Shown here: positions 53,251-64,000 of the stretch, piece after piece
How the letters are laid out: every line of letters starts with the position of its first letter
How positions within the stretch are numbered: the stretch's first letter is position 1
Source: Sciurus carolinensis
Taxonomy: Eukaryota > Chordata > Mammalia > Rodentia > Sciuridae
Reading direction: 5' to 3'
Assembly (NCBI RefSeq): GCF_902686445.1
Contig: NC_062219.1
Span: 149,774,057-149,838,056, forward strand
DNA: 64,000 bases
The notes under the pieces: model-generated
Seen by the model: the letters and a program-made list of their open reading frames with translations, nothing else
Database searches by the model: none
Told to the model about the DNA's origin: nothing
Program-made: the position numbers and the translations under genes

Positions 53251-55720
53251 TCATATAAATTAAGGGCGATCAACTTTGAACAGGGTTTTAACTGCATACC
53301 CCCATCTGTTTCATTATTAATAACCACACCTTGGTCACTTTGCATTGATAAGCCTACTGTTGTCAATTACTTTTTAGAAGTCAGATCCAGCTTTGCATCC
53401 CACCTTTAGCCTCTGGACTATGTCTCTCTTCCAGGCTCTCTCCATGCATCACCTTGCCGTCAGGGGGAGGGACGTTCCACCGTCCGAGAATGAGTCCACA
53501 GTCGCCTGTACTTTGCATCGATCCATCTTCACTCTCCCCACCCCAATCCCCTCAGTCCCAGGTGTTCTTCCTCAGCAAGGAGTCCCAGCTGATATCTCCC
53601 CTCTCTAAACTCGTACAGAGCTTAATGTTCATTTTACTCATTTTGACACTTGATAATGAACTCTCTTGCAGGGTTACTCTTTCAGATTTGCATGTATTTC
53701 CAATCAGTCTCTGTGACAGGTAGAGGCATGTTGCGTGATGCTCAGCGTAGGACTCACAGTCAGTAATCACACAGGATGCAGAAGAACAGGTGTATCCATG
53801 AAGGGGACGCGGCCAGAGTATCCCGCCTACACCTCAGCTCGTCCTTCCCAAACACCCAGCAGCTCCTTACGCTCATCCCTGCAAGCCTGCCGAGGAGCCC
53901 TGTCCAGGTGGTGAGCACACCTACCCAGCGGGGCATGCAGTGTGCGGGGAGCTGTCTCAATGACAGATGAAAGCTGACTCGGGAACACCCAGCCTCCTGT
54001 TCTCCCGGATGGGACAGTTCTGAAGTGTGTTCTGCACTGTTCTCCAAGGTCCCCAGCAAACTGAGCTCCGGTGGCCTTAATGGACCTGCATTGGTTTCCA
54101 GCTCTTCCCTGTCCCACTTCCCCACCCAGTTCCAAATCCTTCCAGGCAGCACTTCCCAAACTCCCTCTACTTAAAATTAAATCCTCATCTCGGGGTCTGT
54201 GTACGCAGCCCAAGACTATCCTTTGGCCTTTCTGTTTTGCTAAAGGGACTGACATTCAGGTATTAACAAAGCCTAAAAGAAAAAATATGAATACGATTCA
54301 TTCAAACTAATAGCACAGGAGGATCCTTTTAATATAGTTCTCGAATCTTACAGTTTGTCAGTATCAGAACTGGGTCCCAGAAGGCGGCCCAGCGTTCCGA
54401 CCCTGACGCCACCACAGGCCAGAAGGCTGTTCATGGGAAAGACACTCAACCTTTTCAGAACTCAGGCTGGCAGTTTAGAAAGGGGTCCAACACCTGGTTC
54501 AACCAACCTCAGATTGTTGTGGGGAAACAACAGGGAGAATGGATGGGAAAGGGCTTTACAAACAGACTCACAGACAGAACAAGGGGCGAAGTGGAAGGTC
54601 ACTCTTTCCATCAGGGACTGAAACGACTCTTGACAAGTTTAGAAAACTAATCACAAGGAAGGAAAGAAAGAAAAACAGACTTGCCTAAAAAAATATGTGG
54701 CTTTCTAATATTTTCCCTGATGACGGTAAGGCATAGACTCAATCTGTGAATTTTATCCAAGTCCCCGGTATTTTGGGGAAACAAATGAGCTGGGAAGGGA
54801 GACCTAGGAAGCAAGAGGAGGCTGGGGCTCAGCTGGACTCTCACTTGGGAGCACGGAATTTATTTACTGTGCCTGCTGGACAGGCAGCGGGGACTTAAAT
54901 ACATGCCAGCATGTCAATCTGTTTCTTTCCAAATCCAGAACCTTGTTCAACTGCCTCAACCATAAAACTGAAATGTCAATGAAGAAACGGAACATATAAA
55001 AGGCCTGTATTTTTCTTTAGAAATTGGTCTCTCAGAACTTACTACCCAGGAAACAAAACACTTTACCACAAAGCTGTAGGCCACACCACGAGACCACGCA
55101 TGCTGACGGTCACCGTGGAGGGCTCACTCCTGAGATGAAGGGACTTTCAGGGTGTGAAAGAAAACAACAAATCAGACTATTGGAACAGAGGCGAACCTGC
55201 AGTCCGCTTATTTCATACACATCTCTGGCAGATGATGCCAGGGATGCCCAGAGAATTTACATGGCCCCATACCCAATGACTTGATTACTGTCACTGTGCC
55301 ACCACTGCGGAAATCTATTAGCTCAGTGATTCCCCATCACTTCACTCACGAACCCTCACAATAATTGCTTTTATACACCCAAGAAGGAGAGTGTGAAGAG
55401 GTTACTCGTCCTCCAGAGGCACACAGCAAGCAAGAGGTAGAAACACTCCTTAAACAAAGCCCTTTGCCCCTAATGCCTCCCTCCTGGAGAACTCAGGCCC
55501 CCTCCTATTTCTGTTTGTGAGGTGGGAAGGGGAGCCATTCAGTATTAGATCCCACAGGAACAGTCACTAACATCTGATCTTTGCTGCAACAGTCTAACAG
55601 GTGAAGGTGGCCATGCCAGGTATTCAGAAGGCCAATGGCGAAGGGAAGGAAGGAAGGAGCAGATGAATGCTGGACTTGGTAATTCAACATGGAAGAGCCA
55701 CTTGCAATTCCCCCAAGTGG
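53251..55720. other. Unique DNA, no feature seen
   Basis: No repeat or gene is recognised with confidence. Frames of up to 142 codons overlap on both strands without known domains. Confidence 0.4.
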
Positions 55721-55734
55721 CCACAAGGTGTCGC
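55721..55734 (+). promoter_or_regulatory. Weak CTCF-like motif
   Basis: CCACAAGGTGTCGC matches the CTCF core at 12 of 14 positions. Confidence 0.2.
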
Positions 55735-55997
55735 TACTTTACACCACTTCAGAAAAACCACATCCAGGTCAAGAATTTCAGAACGTTGGTACAAAGATAG
55801 GATCTGTCACTCATAACTGAGAGGGACTCAGTTGTTTCTCATGTGCTCTGGGGCTGCCCCTTGCTTTCTCTCAATCCCACCTCAAGAGATACTGCAAAGC
55901 GTAGACTTTACATAGCTGAGACTGAATTCTCTAAAGCTGGGAAACACTAGCCAATAGTTGTCACTCACTCATCTGTATCAGTAGAAACCCAGGCAGG
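55735..55997. other. Unique DNA
   Basis: No feature is seen. Confidence 0.4.
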
Positions 55998-56135
55998 AGC
56001 CGCTGGGTGGCACCTGCAGTCCCCCCAACGCCCCAGAGGCTGAGGCAGGAAGGTCCTGGAGCCCAGGAGTTCAAAGTCAGCTAGGACAAGTTAGCGAGTA
56101 TCCATTTCAAAAAAACAAAACAAACAAAAAAACAC
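55998..56135 (+). mobile_element. B1-like SINE monomer
   Basis: 'GCCGCTGGGTGGCACCTGCAG', 'CCCAGAGGCTGAGGCAGG', 'GAGCCCAGGAGTTCAAAG', then an A/C-rich tail. There is no ID half. Confidence 0.75.
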
Positions 56136-56316
56136 TGGCAGTCCTGCTGACTGTCCCCGTCCCTTAGCCCTGCTCACTTCACACTGCTCCCAGCAAGTTC
56201 GTAATTCTGTCTCCTTCACTGTTCCAGACTCACAGGAAGCAGCGATTCAGCAACATCCGAAAAGAAGCACATGGCACGTGGGGGTTTTAAATTGTGCTTT
56301 TTTGTGTGTGGTGGGG
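56136..56316. other. Unique DNA
   Basis: No feature is seen. Confidence 0.4.
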
Positions 56317-56496
56317 GGAAGGGGCATCAGGGATCGAACTCAGGGCGCTGGACCACTGAGCCACATCCCCAGCCCTATTTTGCATTTTATTGAGAGACAG
56401 GGTCTCACTGAGTTGCCTAATGCCTCACTGTTGCTGAAGCTGGCTTCGAACTCAAGATCCTTCTGCCCCAGCCTCCCCCTGCCCCCAGCCACGGGA
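56317..56496 (-). mobile_element. B1-dID SINE, 5'-truncated
   Basis: ID half 'ATCAGGGATCGAACTCAGGGC...TGAGCCACATCCCCAGCCC', then B1 half 'GAGACAGGGTCTCACTGAG...CTGCCCCAGCCTCCCC'. The right end lacks the usual 'GTGCACCACCACACCCAGC'. Confidence 0.85.
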
Positions 56497-56932
56497 ATTT
56501 GCACTTTCTTCTTGAAGTATTTTTCTCACACTTTCCCTCACCAGGTCTGAAGTTCAAATTATAGTCAGGAGTTCTGGTGCGTGTGGGCTTGACCATTCAT
56601 CTTAGGACTGTCCCATGCTTATGGGTATTAGAAGAAAAAAAAATATCATTAAGACCCAGTTAGCAAATCATTGCTTCAAGTCTGTTGAAACACCAAAATC
56701 ACAATGTTTCAAGTCAATGTTTCATCTTCAGCTATATTTAGAATGGACAAAATAAACCTTAAGTTTATTTTAAGTACTTTATTTACATGAAATCTACTAG
56801 TGCAGGATATATTTGTGGATTTTAGGTTTTTAAAGGTCCAGAAAGTTTGGGGGTTTGATGTATTTTATTACTGTTCCTACTGAGATTCCTTTCCCAACAT
56901 TTCTTTTTATTGAAGTTGATAATCTTTAATGG

Positions 56933-56933
<1 letters not shown>
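56497..56933. other. AT-rich unique DNA
   Basis: No feature is seen. Confidence 0.4.
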
Positions 56934-56964
<31 letters not shown>

Positions 56965-57159
56965 GTACCAGGGATTGAACTCAGGAACACTCAACCACTG
57001 AGCCACATCCCCAGCCCTGTTTTGTATTTTCACTTAGAGACAGGGTCTCACTGAGTTGCTTAGCACCTCACGGTTGCTGAGGCTGGCTTTGAACTCATGA
57101 TCCTCTTGTCTCAGCCTCCTGATCCACTGGAATTACAGGTGTGGCCACCATGTCCGACT
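56934..57159 (-). mobile_element. B1-dID SINE with long poly(T) (tail)
   Basis: T29-like run (56934-56963), ID half from 'GGTACCAGGGATTGAACTCAG', linker, and B1 half ending 'GTGGCCACCATGTCCGAC'. Flanked by TTTAATGGC at 56925-56933 and 57160-57168. Confidence 0.93.
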
Positions 57160-57168
57160 TTTAATGGC

Positions 57169-57794
57169 CTTTTAAGTTTGATAAACCTGGGAAAGAGGGA
57201 AGCTCACACTGATGTTTGGTAGGTTGGGGGGAAATTCTTCAACTTCATAGATGAAAGAGCCATTTAACCTCACAGATCATATTTTCTATGCAAGTACGTC
57301 CCACTTCCTAGAAGGGTAAATAAACTGTCCCTTCCCACGGGCAGAGTTAAGTGGTTCTGAGAAGCAGGCCTCAGTCACCTTGTTGTGATGAATTATAAGA
57401 CATCTTAAAGTTCTCTCTTACTGATAAGGGTCTAAAGAGCTAGGTTTGCAATTGACTTTCATTTTAAAAATTAAATAACTTGCTAGACGATGTTTAAGCC
57501 AGTCCTCACTTCAGCCTCCTCATTTTCGTTCCTCAGGATGCTCCCTGGAGCGGAGAGAAGGGGATGGGAGGTTTCATGGCAGGGGACAAGCTAACACCGT
57601 AGAGTGAAACGAGAAAGTGAAACTCCAAACTCTACAGGAAGCATCAGACTTTTGTGAAAAGTGGTACGTACTCAAAAGAGCAACCAGAAATATAAAACAA
57701 AACTACAAAATGAAAACCAGAAGTAAAATGTCAACGGGTACTGGGGTAATGGCTGCCTTATTCTGTTTACATATTTTCAAAGCTTCTAGAAAGA
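57169..57794. other. Unique DNA
   Basis: No feature is seen. Confidence 0.4.
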
Positions 57795-57838
57795 CTATTA
57801 TTATTATTATTTTTATTTATTTATTTATTTAATAAATG
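57795..57838. repeat. (TTA)n/(TTTA)n microsatellite
   Basis: ATT triplets followed by TTTA tetramers, about 44 bp. Confidence 0.9.
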
Positions 57839-58399
57839 AACCAGTAACCAAGGGTCCAAAATTAGGGAACTATTTTTCAAACTTGTGGTATGTTTACTCC
57901 CAGAATATTATGCAGTCGTTAAAAACAGCTGTCAGGAAGCTCCTGTGAGCATGTGGAGGAAAGCCCGGGACCAGCCCGTCTGCAGCAGCTGAGAGGCCGG
58001 GAGCAGGGCAGTTTCTCAGGCCGCACAGGAAGGCCACGGCGGCTGCTTCCCAGCGGAATCAGAGAGCTCCAGCAGGACCAGGAAGGAGAATTATTTTTTC
58101 TGTACATTTTTTCTCACTGATCAGACCGGGAAAAAAATAAAGGTCTGGTGCGACCAAGTACTCGTGCGAATGTGGGCAAAAGAGATCTGTTCTCCTGGCG
58201 AGGGAGGGAACCGTTCCTAAGCCCCTGGGAGTGCGGAGCAGGGCACTGGGCACGCGCCAAGTCATTTCTTCACACGACTGTCCAATCTGCTGCTCCGCCA
58301 CACCTACATACCGCGCCCCATGTGCACACCACAGAAACACAAAAGGATGCTCATGATGGCTGCCTTATTACCATGGCAACAGTGGGAATAGCCTGAAGT
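57839..58399. other. Unique DNA, possible old LINE scrap
   Basis: 'GAATATTATGCAGTCGTTAAAAA' near 57903 resembles an L1 3' region, but too little is preserved to call it. Confidence 0.3.
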
Positions 58400-58732
58400 C
58401 TGCATGGCTGAACCGCATCCTCCCTCAGTTCCTGTGTCCAAGTCTTGTCCAACACAAGAGCCCGCGACTGCAGTTGAAGGTAAGGCCTTTAAAGAGTTAA
58501 AGTGAGGTCACCATGTGAGCCTTAATCCAGGGTGACCGGAGTTCTTACAAGAAGAGATTAGGACACACACAGGAAAGACCACAGAAGACGCAGAGAGGGG
58601 ACCACCCTCTGCAAGCCGAGGAGAAACCGACCCTGGATCTGGAGCCCCTGGGAGGGAGGCCATGAGTGTGCTCTACCTCCCAGTCTGTGGCGCTTGGCTG
58701 TGACGGTCCCCGCTAACTATCACAAAGCCAGC
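58400..58732 (+). mobile_element. MaLR (MLT1-like) LTR
   Basis: 'GTAAGGCCTTTAAAGAGTTAAAG', 'GAGGTCACCATGTGAGCC', 'GTTCTTACAAGAAGAGATTAGG', 'GGAGAAACCGACCCTGG' and 'CCAGTCTGTGGCGCTTGGCTG' follow a MaLR LTR from 5' to 3'. Confidence 0.65.
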
Positions 58733-59446
58733 CCTAGGGGGACACGTGTACTTTCTTTTCATGCAGTTAATGAAACACTGCATTCTTTAACAAATCACCA
58801 AGTGCCAGAAGCTGTAAAATGTGAAAGTTTAGGAAACGAGGTGTTGGGCGAATGGAGAGCCCTGGAGCTCCTTCTCTTCCTTCACCCAAGCCTGAGTGGA
58901 CAGAGCTTCAAGCAGCACCATGTTCACGGGAAATCCTGGACTCTGAGGAAGAGAAATACAGAGCTGCCGGCCCATGACTAGGGCCACTTGTAGAGCTGGT
59001 CTCCCAATGCAAGGGCGAACCCCAAAAGCAGTCGCAAGATGTCCCCCTCCCCCAGCCACAGAAAGGACCTGCGAGGTGAGTGGGAGTCACCTGTGCCTCG
59101 TGCAGCTGACAGTCATCCAGACCCTGGAGACAGGGCTCTGCCAGGTGCAAAGACACAAAGAAACACAACTGAGGGTTGCCGGGCAGCGGGGTCTGGCTGG
59201 GGAGAGACAAATGGGATCTAGCCAGTCACCCCACAAGGTAACGCGGGGGATCCAAGAGCAGAACCCAGAGGCGGAGGAGGACTTCCCCGAGGGAATGGGA
59301 AAATGCAGAGGCCGGCACTGTAAATGCCCCCCGTCATGAGCCAACAACTCCATATTTCCTCTTCCCTCTGAGGCCAGGGGTTCCCTTGGCACAGCTTCCA
59401 GCTCTTTTTTGCTCTGTTAAGTGCCCACTCAGAAAAAGCAGGTCGT
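58733..59446. other. Unique DNA, no feature seen
   Basis: No repeat or gene is recognised. Confidence 0.4.
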
Positions 59447-59668
59447 AGCCAGGTGTGTTGGCACACCCCTGTAATCCCAGCAACTTGGGAGGCTCAGGAA
59501 GGAGGATCACAAGTTCAAGGCCAGCCTCAGCAACTTAGCAAGACTCTAAGCAACTTAGTGAGACCCTGACTCAAAATTTTAAAAAGTGGGTGGGGGGAGG
59601 CTAGTGATAAGGCTCAGTGGTGAAGCGCCCTGGGTTAAATTCCTAGTATGAAAATAAAGAAAGAAATA
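59447..59668 (+). mobile_element. B1-dID SINE
   Basis: B1 half 'GCCAGGTGTGTTGGCACACC...GAGGATCACAAGTTCAAGGCC', repeated 'AGCAACTTAG', linker, and a decayed ID half ('GATAAGGCTCAGTGGTGAAGC', 'GGGTTAAATTCCTAG') with an A-rich tail. Confidence 0.92.
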
Positions 59669-60114
59669 GGTAAGTCTTCCAGGCAGCAGAACTGAGTCAC
59701 AAACATCCCGAGGCTGCTGGAGAGCAGTCCCCACGGGGGCAGCCACTGGCCTGAAGAGAGGGGGCCACTGAGGCTGGGGAGGGAAGGGTATGAGTGTCAC
59801 CTGCAGGAGCCAGCAGGTTTCGTGAAGAGCAAGGGCCTGGTGGGTTGTCCGGGAAGTCCACGGCAGAGCGTGGAGACTGGTGACCAGGCAGAAAACCTGT
59901 GACTTTTCCAGATCCGGGCGCACGGAGGCAGCTGCGGCCTGTGACAGCGGAGACAACAGACAGAGAGACCAGAGGGCGTGGACCATGGTAGCCACCGAGC
60001 TTTCCTGTCAGAAGTGCTCATCCTGAATGAATGTTCTTTGTCCAGGAACAAAAGTATAGCACACGCCCAACCCCATGGACAACGTCATGGCAGTGTCACA
60101 TCCTGGATCAGGAA
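59669..60114. other. Unique DNA
   Basis: No feature is seen. Confidence 0.4.
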
Positions 60115-60482
60115 CAGCCCTAAAGGCTCACGTGTTGATTGATGCTTGGTCCCCGGCTGGTGGCATTATTGAGAGGTGGTGGAAACCTTAGGAGGTAGGG
60201 CCTCGCTGGAGGAAGCCGGTCACTGGAGGTGTGTCCTTGAAGGGTTCACTGGGTCCCCTGCCTCCTCCTCCCTCTCTCCCCTGGCCTCCCTGTTGCCATG
60301 GGATGAGCGACTCTCTTCTGCCACGTGCTCCCCACCAGGATGTTCTGCCGCATCACAGGCCCAACGCAATGGAGCCGAACAACCACAGACAGAAACCATG
60401 AGCTGAAATAAACCTTTCCTCCTTTGAGTTGACTTTGTCAGACGTTGTGTCACAGCAATGGAAAGCTGGCCAACTCAGCTGG
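60115..60482 (+). mobile_element. MaLR-type (MST/MTE-like) LTR
   Basis: 'GATGCTTGGTCCCCGGCTGG', 'GAGAGGTGGTGGAAACCTTAGG', 'GTGTGTCCTTGAAGGG', 'GATGTTCTGCCGCATCACAGG', 'AATAAACCTTTCCTCC' (poly(A) signal) and 'GTCACAGCAATGGAAAGCTGG' give an almost complete, comparatively well-preserved LTR. No viral interior is present. Confidence 0.78.
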
Positions 60483-60646
60483 CACACCTGGGGATTCTCA
60501 CAGGAGGCTGTCAGGGCAGATTTCATTCCCATCTCTAGTTCCTACTGCATTTTCTATCTTATTCAGTCTGTTTCCTTCTCTCCTTCTAACAGTAAGCAAA
60601 ACTGGAATCGAGTCTACCCTCTTCTAAGATTAAACATATCTCTAGG

Positions 60647-60720
60647 AGGCTGGGGGTAGCGTGCTTGCCTAGCATGCACAAGGCCCTGGGTTCGATCCCC
60701 AGCACTGCAAAAATAAAAAT
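60647..60720 (+). mobile_element. ID SINE with internal deletion of box A
   Basis: 'AGGCTGGGGG' jumps directly to 'TAGCGTGCTTGCCTAGCATG', then 'GGCCCTGGGTTCGATCCCC' and an A-rich tail. The usual box-A segment ('TGTGGCTCAGTGG') is missing. Confidence 0.85.
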
Positions 60721-62557
60721 TAAAGTCTCTGTAGCTAAGATAGAAACATACAACAGTCAGCAGTTAAACACCTTCCTGTTGTTAAAGGTCACCCTGACCC
60801 GGCCACCCGCTGACTATTCTCCTTCCCCTCAAGCCTACATTTCTGCCATCTATTATTCTGCTCCTGGGTGGTCTATGCCTTAATTCCTCAGAGTTCCCTT
60901 GATTTGTCCAGCAAAGGATGCTCCTCACGGCATACGTAAGCCACCTCAAGTCTAGGGCAACCTTTGCAAATCTCAAAATACATCGAGGCTAAACGAAAGG
61001 CAGGTTACCAACGGAAGCAACAGGGGAAGGTCTAAAAGGCTGCCTCTTTGTCATAATCAAACAACAGGGCTTGACCTCCACCTCGCAGTTTATGAGCTCC
61101 ACTCACCAGGAAAGGGAGGCCCAGAGGACACTACCCCTATCCCACCCGGCCCCCTTCCTGTTGTCCCTCACCTTGTGAGCTCAGGAAACTCCCCCAGGGT
61201 AGGGCCAGTCAGTCTGCCTCTGGAAACCTAGACCAGGTGAGGCTGCAAGACCGACATGCTTCTGCAATAGAGAGTGAAAGGGACCTTAGCATCAGCCAAC
61301 CCAGGACTCAAACCTGGCTTCCTGACTAACTAGCCATGCGACCTGGGGCAGGTTATTCGTGATCAGGAGTTTATGGGAGGCCCCTGTTTGTGGCTTGGAT
61401 CCAGCATCAGGTCCCAGTAGACCAGACCAAACCAGAGTGGAGGAGGTAGGGGACCCAGGCACTCATACTAAGAAAGTAGGCAGACCTCCGCAGAGACTGG
61501 CTTTTCCTGACTATGGGAAGGTTTGCTCTGCCTGGTTTAGTGCAATATGGAAGTCCCTCTGCTTCATCCCTTATAAAACACAGGTAAGAAACCTGAAATA
61601 ACCTGATGCTACCCAGGCAGCTGTTTTTCTGTTGTTCCCTTGTTTGCAAATTACAGAACTCACTGCCCTCCACTGCCCACTGGGAGTCTTGTTCTATTTC
61701 ACAGAAGAGATGCTGCTTCAGTGAATGAATCTCGAAAAAGCCCCTAAAAAGTCAGAGCTAGAACGAAATGTGTTGTGATTTCATCTTTTGACACCTGTTA
61801 CTTCCAGTCTCCAAGACTTGGTTTCTGCTTCTGCAAAAAAGCAGAAAACACTGTCAAGTTCCCAGACCTGGATTAGGTACTAAAAATGAAAACAGCTGTC
61901 AAGGAATGCTAGTTTCTTCCTCTTAGCATACAGGAGGCAGCCTTAACTAAGCTTAGGGAATGAGACAAAGCTCACGGGGGTTGGGGCTTTTCTAGAAAAC
62001 ATCTTTCCTCCTGGGCCTCATGAAGGCATTTGCTGAGCCTGGAAATCACCTCCATGGGCAACCATGAAATTTCACACTGTTCCTTAGGCAGCTGCTGCAT
62101 TGACTGGCATTGGCATGTTCAAGGTCAACATGCAACTTCAGGACAAGGGCAAGGCTAACCTCACCTGGAGAGACAGCTGGAGGGCAGTGCTGGGTCGCTG
62201 TGAAATGAGTATGCTCTCAACCCACAGAAGGATGAGGCTAGGGCCACCAATCACTCTCCTTTTCTGCATGACATGGTTCTGGATGCACATGGTTCTGGAT
62301 CACATCTTTCTGAGCCCACTGTGAACTTGTCTAGGGCAGAGATCTGGGGCATTAATGAATGGATGGACTAACCTAGCAGGTTCAGGCTCTGTCAACCAGG
62401 CTGCCTATGTGATTACTCCATGTAACTTGCTTACAGAATTCCCTGAAAACACAAGCTTTTATTTCAAACCCTAATTCTGAAGAGCAGAAACAATGTTTCC
62501 CAGTGCAAAAGCAGCTCAATCAAAACTGTCAAGTGCAATGATGCATTAAACTAATCC
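60721..62557. other. Unique DNA, no feature seen
   Basis: No repeat or gene is recognised. Confidence 0.4.
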
Positions 62558-62668
62558 CCTCGCTCCCTCATTCACTTGATGAACACTTACTGAATCTTCA
62601 TTACATGACAGGCACCTTGCCAGAAACAAGTGGGGAGAGAAGATGCAGTCCCTGGAGGAACCACCTGT
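62558..62668 (-). mobile_element. L2 LINE 3'-end fragment
   Basis: 'CCTCATTCACTTGATGAACAC', 'TTACTGAATCTTCATTACATG', 'ACAGGCACCTTGCCAG' and 'GATGCAGTCCCTGGAGGAACC' follow the reversed L2 3' end. Confidence 0.55.
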
Positions 62669-64000
62669 TGATCAATGTTTTTAATCTGGGGTTCCAAAGT
62701 GAGCAGGAGTTGAGAAAGGCTGCGAGGACCACTGACCTTCAGTAACGGTGAGCAAGCAGCCCATCAGTTCTGGGGGCCCACCTGCTGACTCCTCTTTTCT
62801 TGATCCAGTCTTCTCTTCTTGCCTTTTTTTCTCTCTTAACCAGCCAAAATCTCAAACAGAACCATCTATTGCTTTTTGCAACTATGGAACAATATTCTTG
62901 CTCCTTATGGTTATTGGAAAAGTAAAACATACACAAACATAAACAGAGCATTAAGATAGAGCATTTCAGATTTGGCTTTGAAAAGAAAACAGAAAATGTA
63001 TTTCTTTTCAGCAGAAAGCTCACCAATCCAATACATTTTTATTAAATTACATTACATTTGGGGCAACATAGAAATCTAAGGCAATAAAAACAGTCCCAAC
63101 CTGTTTAAAACTCTGGTCCTCAATTGAAACATTTCCCTATGGGTAAACATGTCTCAGGAGAATAAGGCTGTAATCACGGGTCTATGCACTGTCCTTTAGT
63201 ACCAATGAGAGCCTCTCGCTGACAGCTGGCCACCCTGCGGTCACCTCTCTTCTCAGTGCCAAAGTTCCTCTCTCAGCACTGAAGAGACTTAAGCTCGGTG
63301 AAACCTGACCATAAGTCGTAAGCCATAAATCACAGCGTGCGCTCAGACTCCACCGGAGCATGCACTATCGCACACACGTCCTGCCATGGCGACATGTCTT
63401 TCTCACTAATGTGCAAGACGTGCACTCTGCCTGGTCTTACACCTCAAGGTATTCCTGTTGGAGACACTGATAAATTCTAGGCATCTCCATCCCCTCGTCT
63501 GCCACTGGGATCCTCCTGGGACTGTGGAGGAGGGTTGTCCCGCGAGTCCGGGTTATAGAGGAGTGAGGCTCACGCGCTGGCGCACACACACACTCCTTCT
63601 TGGCTCATGTTACCCCATCATCACTGTGGGCCTCTCCTTTCCCCGGCCTTCCCACCTGCTCTTCTACCTCCGCCGGCTTCCATTCCCCAGGGCTCCACCT
63701 CCCTCTGGCTTCCGGCTTCCACTCGGCTCCCCCCGCCCCACCACCAACCCTCTTGTGCTGGTTTGGCTTCTACAACTGAAAGTGTTGGTGGGAATGGCAT
63801 CTGTATTGAACACGTATTATTATTATTCTTCCCTAAACAATTTAAGTGATTTAAGGAACTCGAGCATCCCTGGACTTTGGTATCTAAAGGGGTCCTAAGA
63901 CCAATGCCCCAACAGTGACAGAGGAAGGATGATAGGACTCTGTCCCAGCACCAGGACTGGGAAATGCTTTAAGAAGATAAGCACATCATTTTCAGGTTCC
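62669..64000. other. Unique DNA to window end
   Basis: No repeat is confidently recognised. The plus-strand frame 63458-63898 (146 codons) is Pro/Leu/Ser-rich and has no recognisable domain. Confidence 0.4.

Noticed and set aside
63090..63340. Possible further Tigger-like element near 'CATAAGTCGTAAGCCATAAATC'
   Set aside because: The resemblance is a short stretch only. No matching second terminus could be found.

Overview
This window is mammalian nuclear DNA, and the repeats point to a squirrel-related rodent (Sciuridae or a close relative). The main evidence is about a dozen copies of a dimeric SINE. Each has a 7SL-derived B1-like 5' half ('...TGTAATCCCAGC...GGAGGCTGAGG') joined to a tRNA-Ala-derived ID 3' half ('GGCTGGGGATGTGGCTCAG...GGGTTCAATCCCCAG'). 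This is the B1-dID architecture known from squirrels, mountain beaver and dormice. Lone ID copies, a lineage-specific L1, and old mammal-wide MIR, L2, MaLR and Tigger/MER2 relics are also present. The species assignment is inference; no gene identifies it.

I find no protein-coding gene, exon, functional tRNA or rRNA that I can defend. The longest open frames are (CA)n or (CT)n tracts, broken L1 genes, or chance frames. The window is best read as intergenic or deep intronic DNA.

Layout. 0-6 kb: an old L1 3' fragment, a (TG)n, a MaLR LTR and a B1-dID. 6-7.2 kb: a degraded B1-dID whose tail runs into a ~690-bp CA-rich array, followed at once by a ~380-bp CpG island, the best promoter candidate here. 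7.2-34 kb: mostly unique DNA with scattered SINEs, MIRs, MaLR LTRs and Tigger MITEs. It holds a 350-codon frame of unknown meaning at 10.2-11.2 kb, three CTCF-like motifs at 16.4-19.9 kb, and AT-rich, homeodomain-motif-rich stretches near 32 kb that look like ancient conserved noncoding DNA. 34-38.7 kb: a (CT)n tract in a possible solo LTR, then an old L1 interrupted by three SINEs, then an ERVL LTR. 41.55-48.14 kb: a full-length but dead L1 on the minus strand, with target-site duplications, a YY1 motif at the first bases of its 5'UTR, a ~35-bp tandem repeat in the 5'UTR and an internal 99-bp copy-paste inside ORF2. 50.2-53.3 kb: Tigger relics, a 5'-inverted (twin-primed) L1 and an older antisense L1. 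53-64 kb: unique DNA with SINEs and two MaLR-type LTRs.

The elements do not form a pathway. What can be read is a succession of insertions: old L1, MIR, L2 and Tigger first, MaLR LTRs next, B1-dID SINEs and the squirrel L1 later, and the ID copies at 35.2 and 48.7 kb last. Nothing here convincingly amounts to a new biological system. The most unusual items are the SINE-tail/CA array beside the CpG island, the 35-bp repeat in the L1 promoter region, and the template-switch-like duplication inside the L1.
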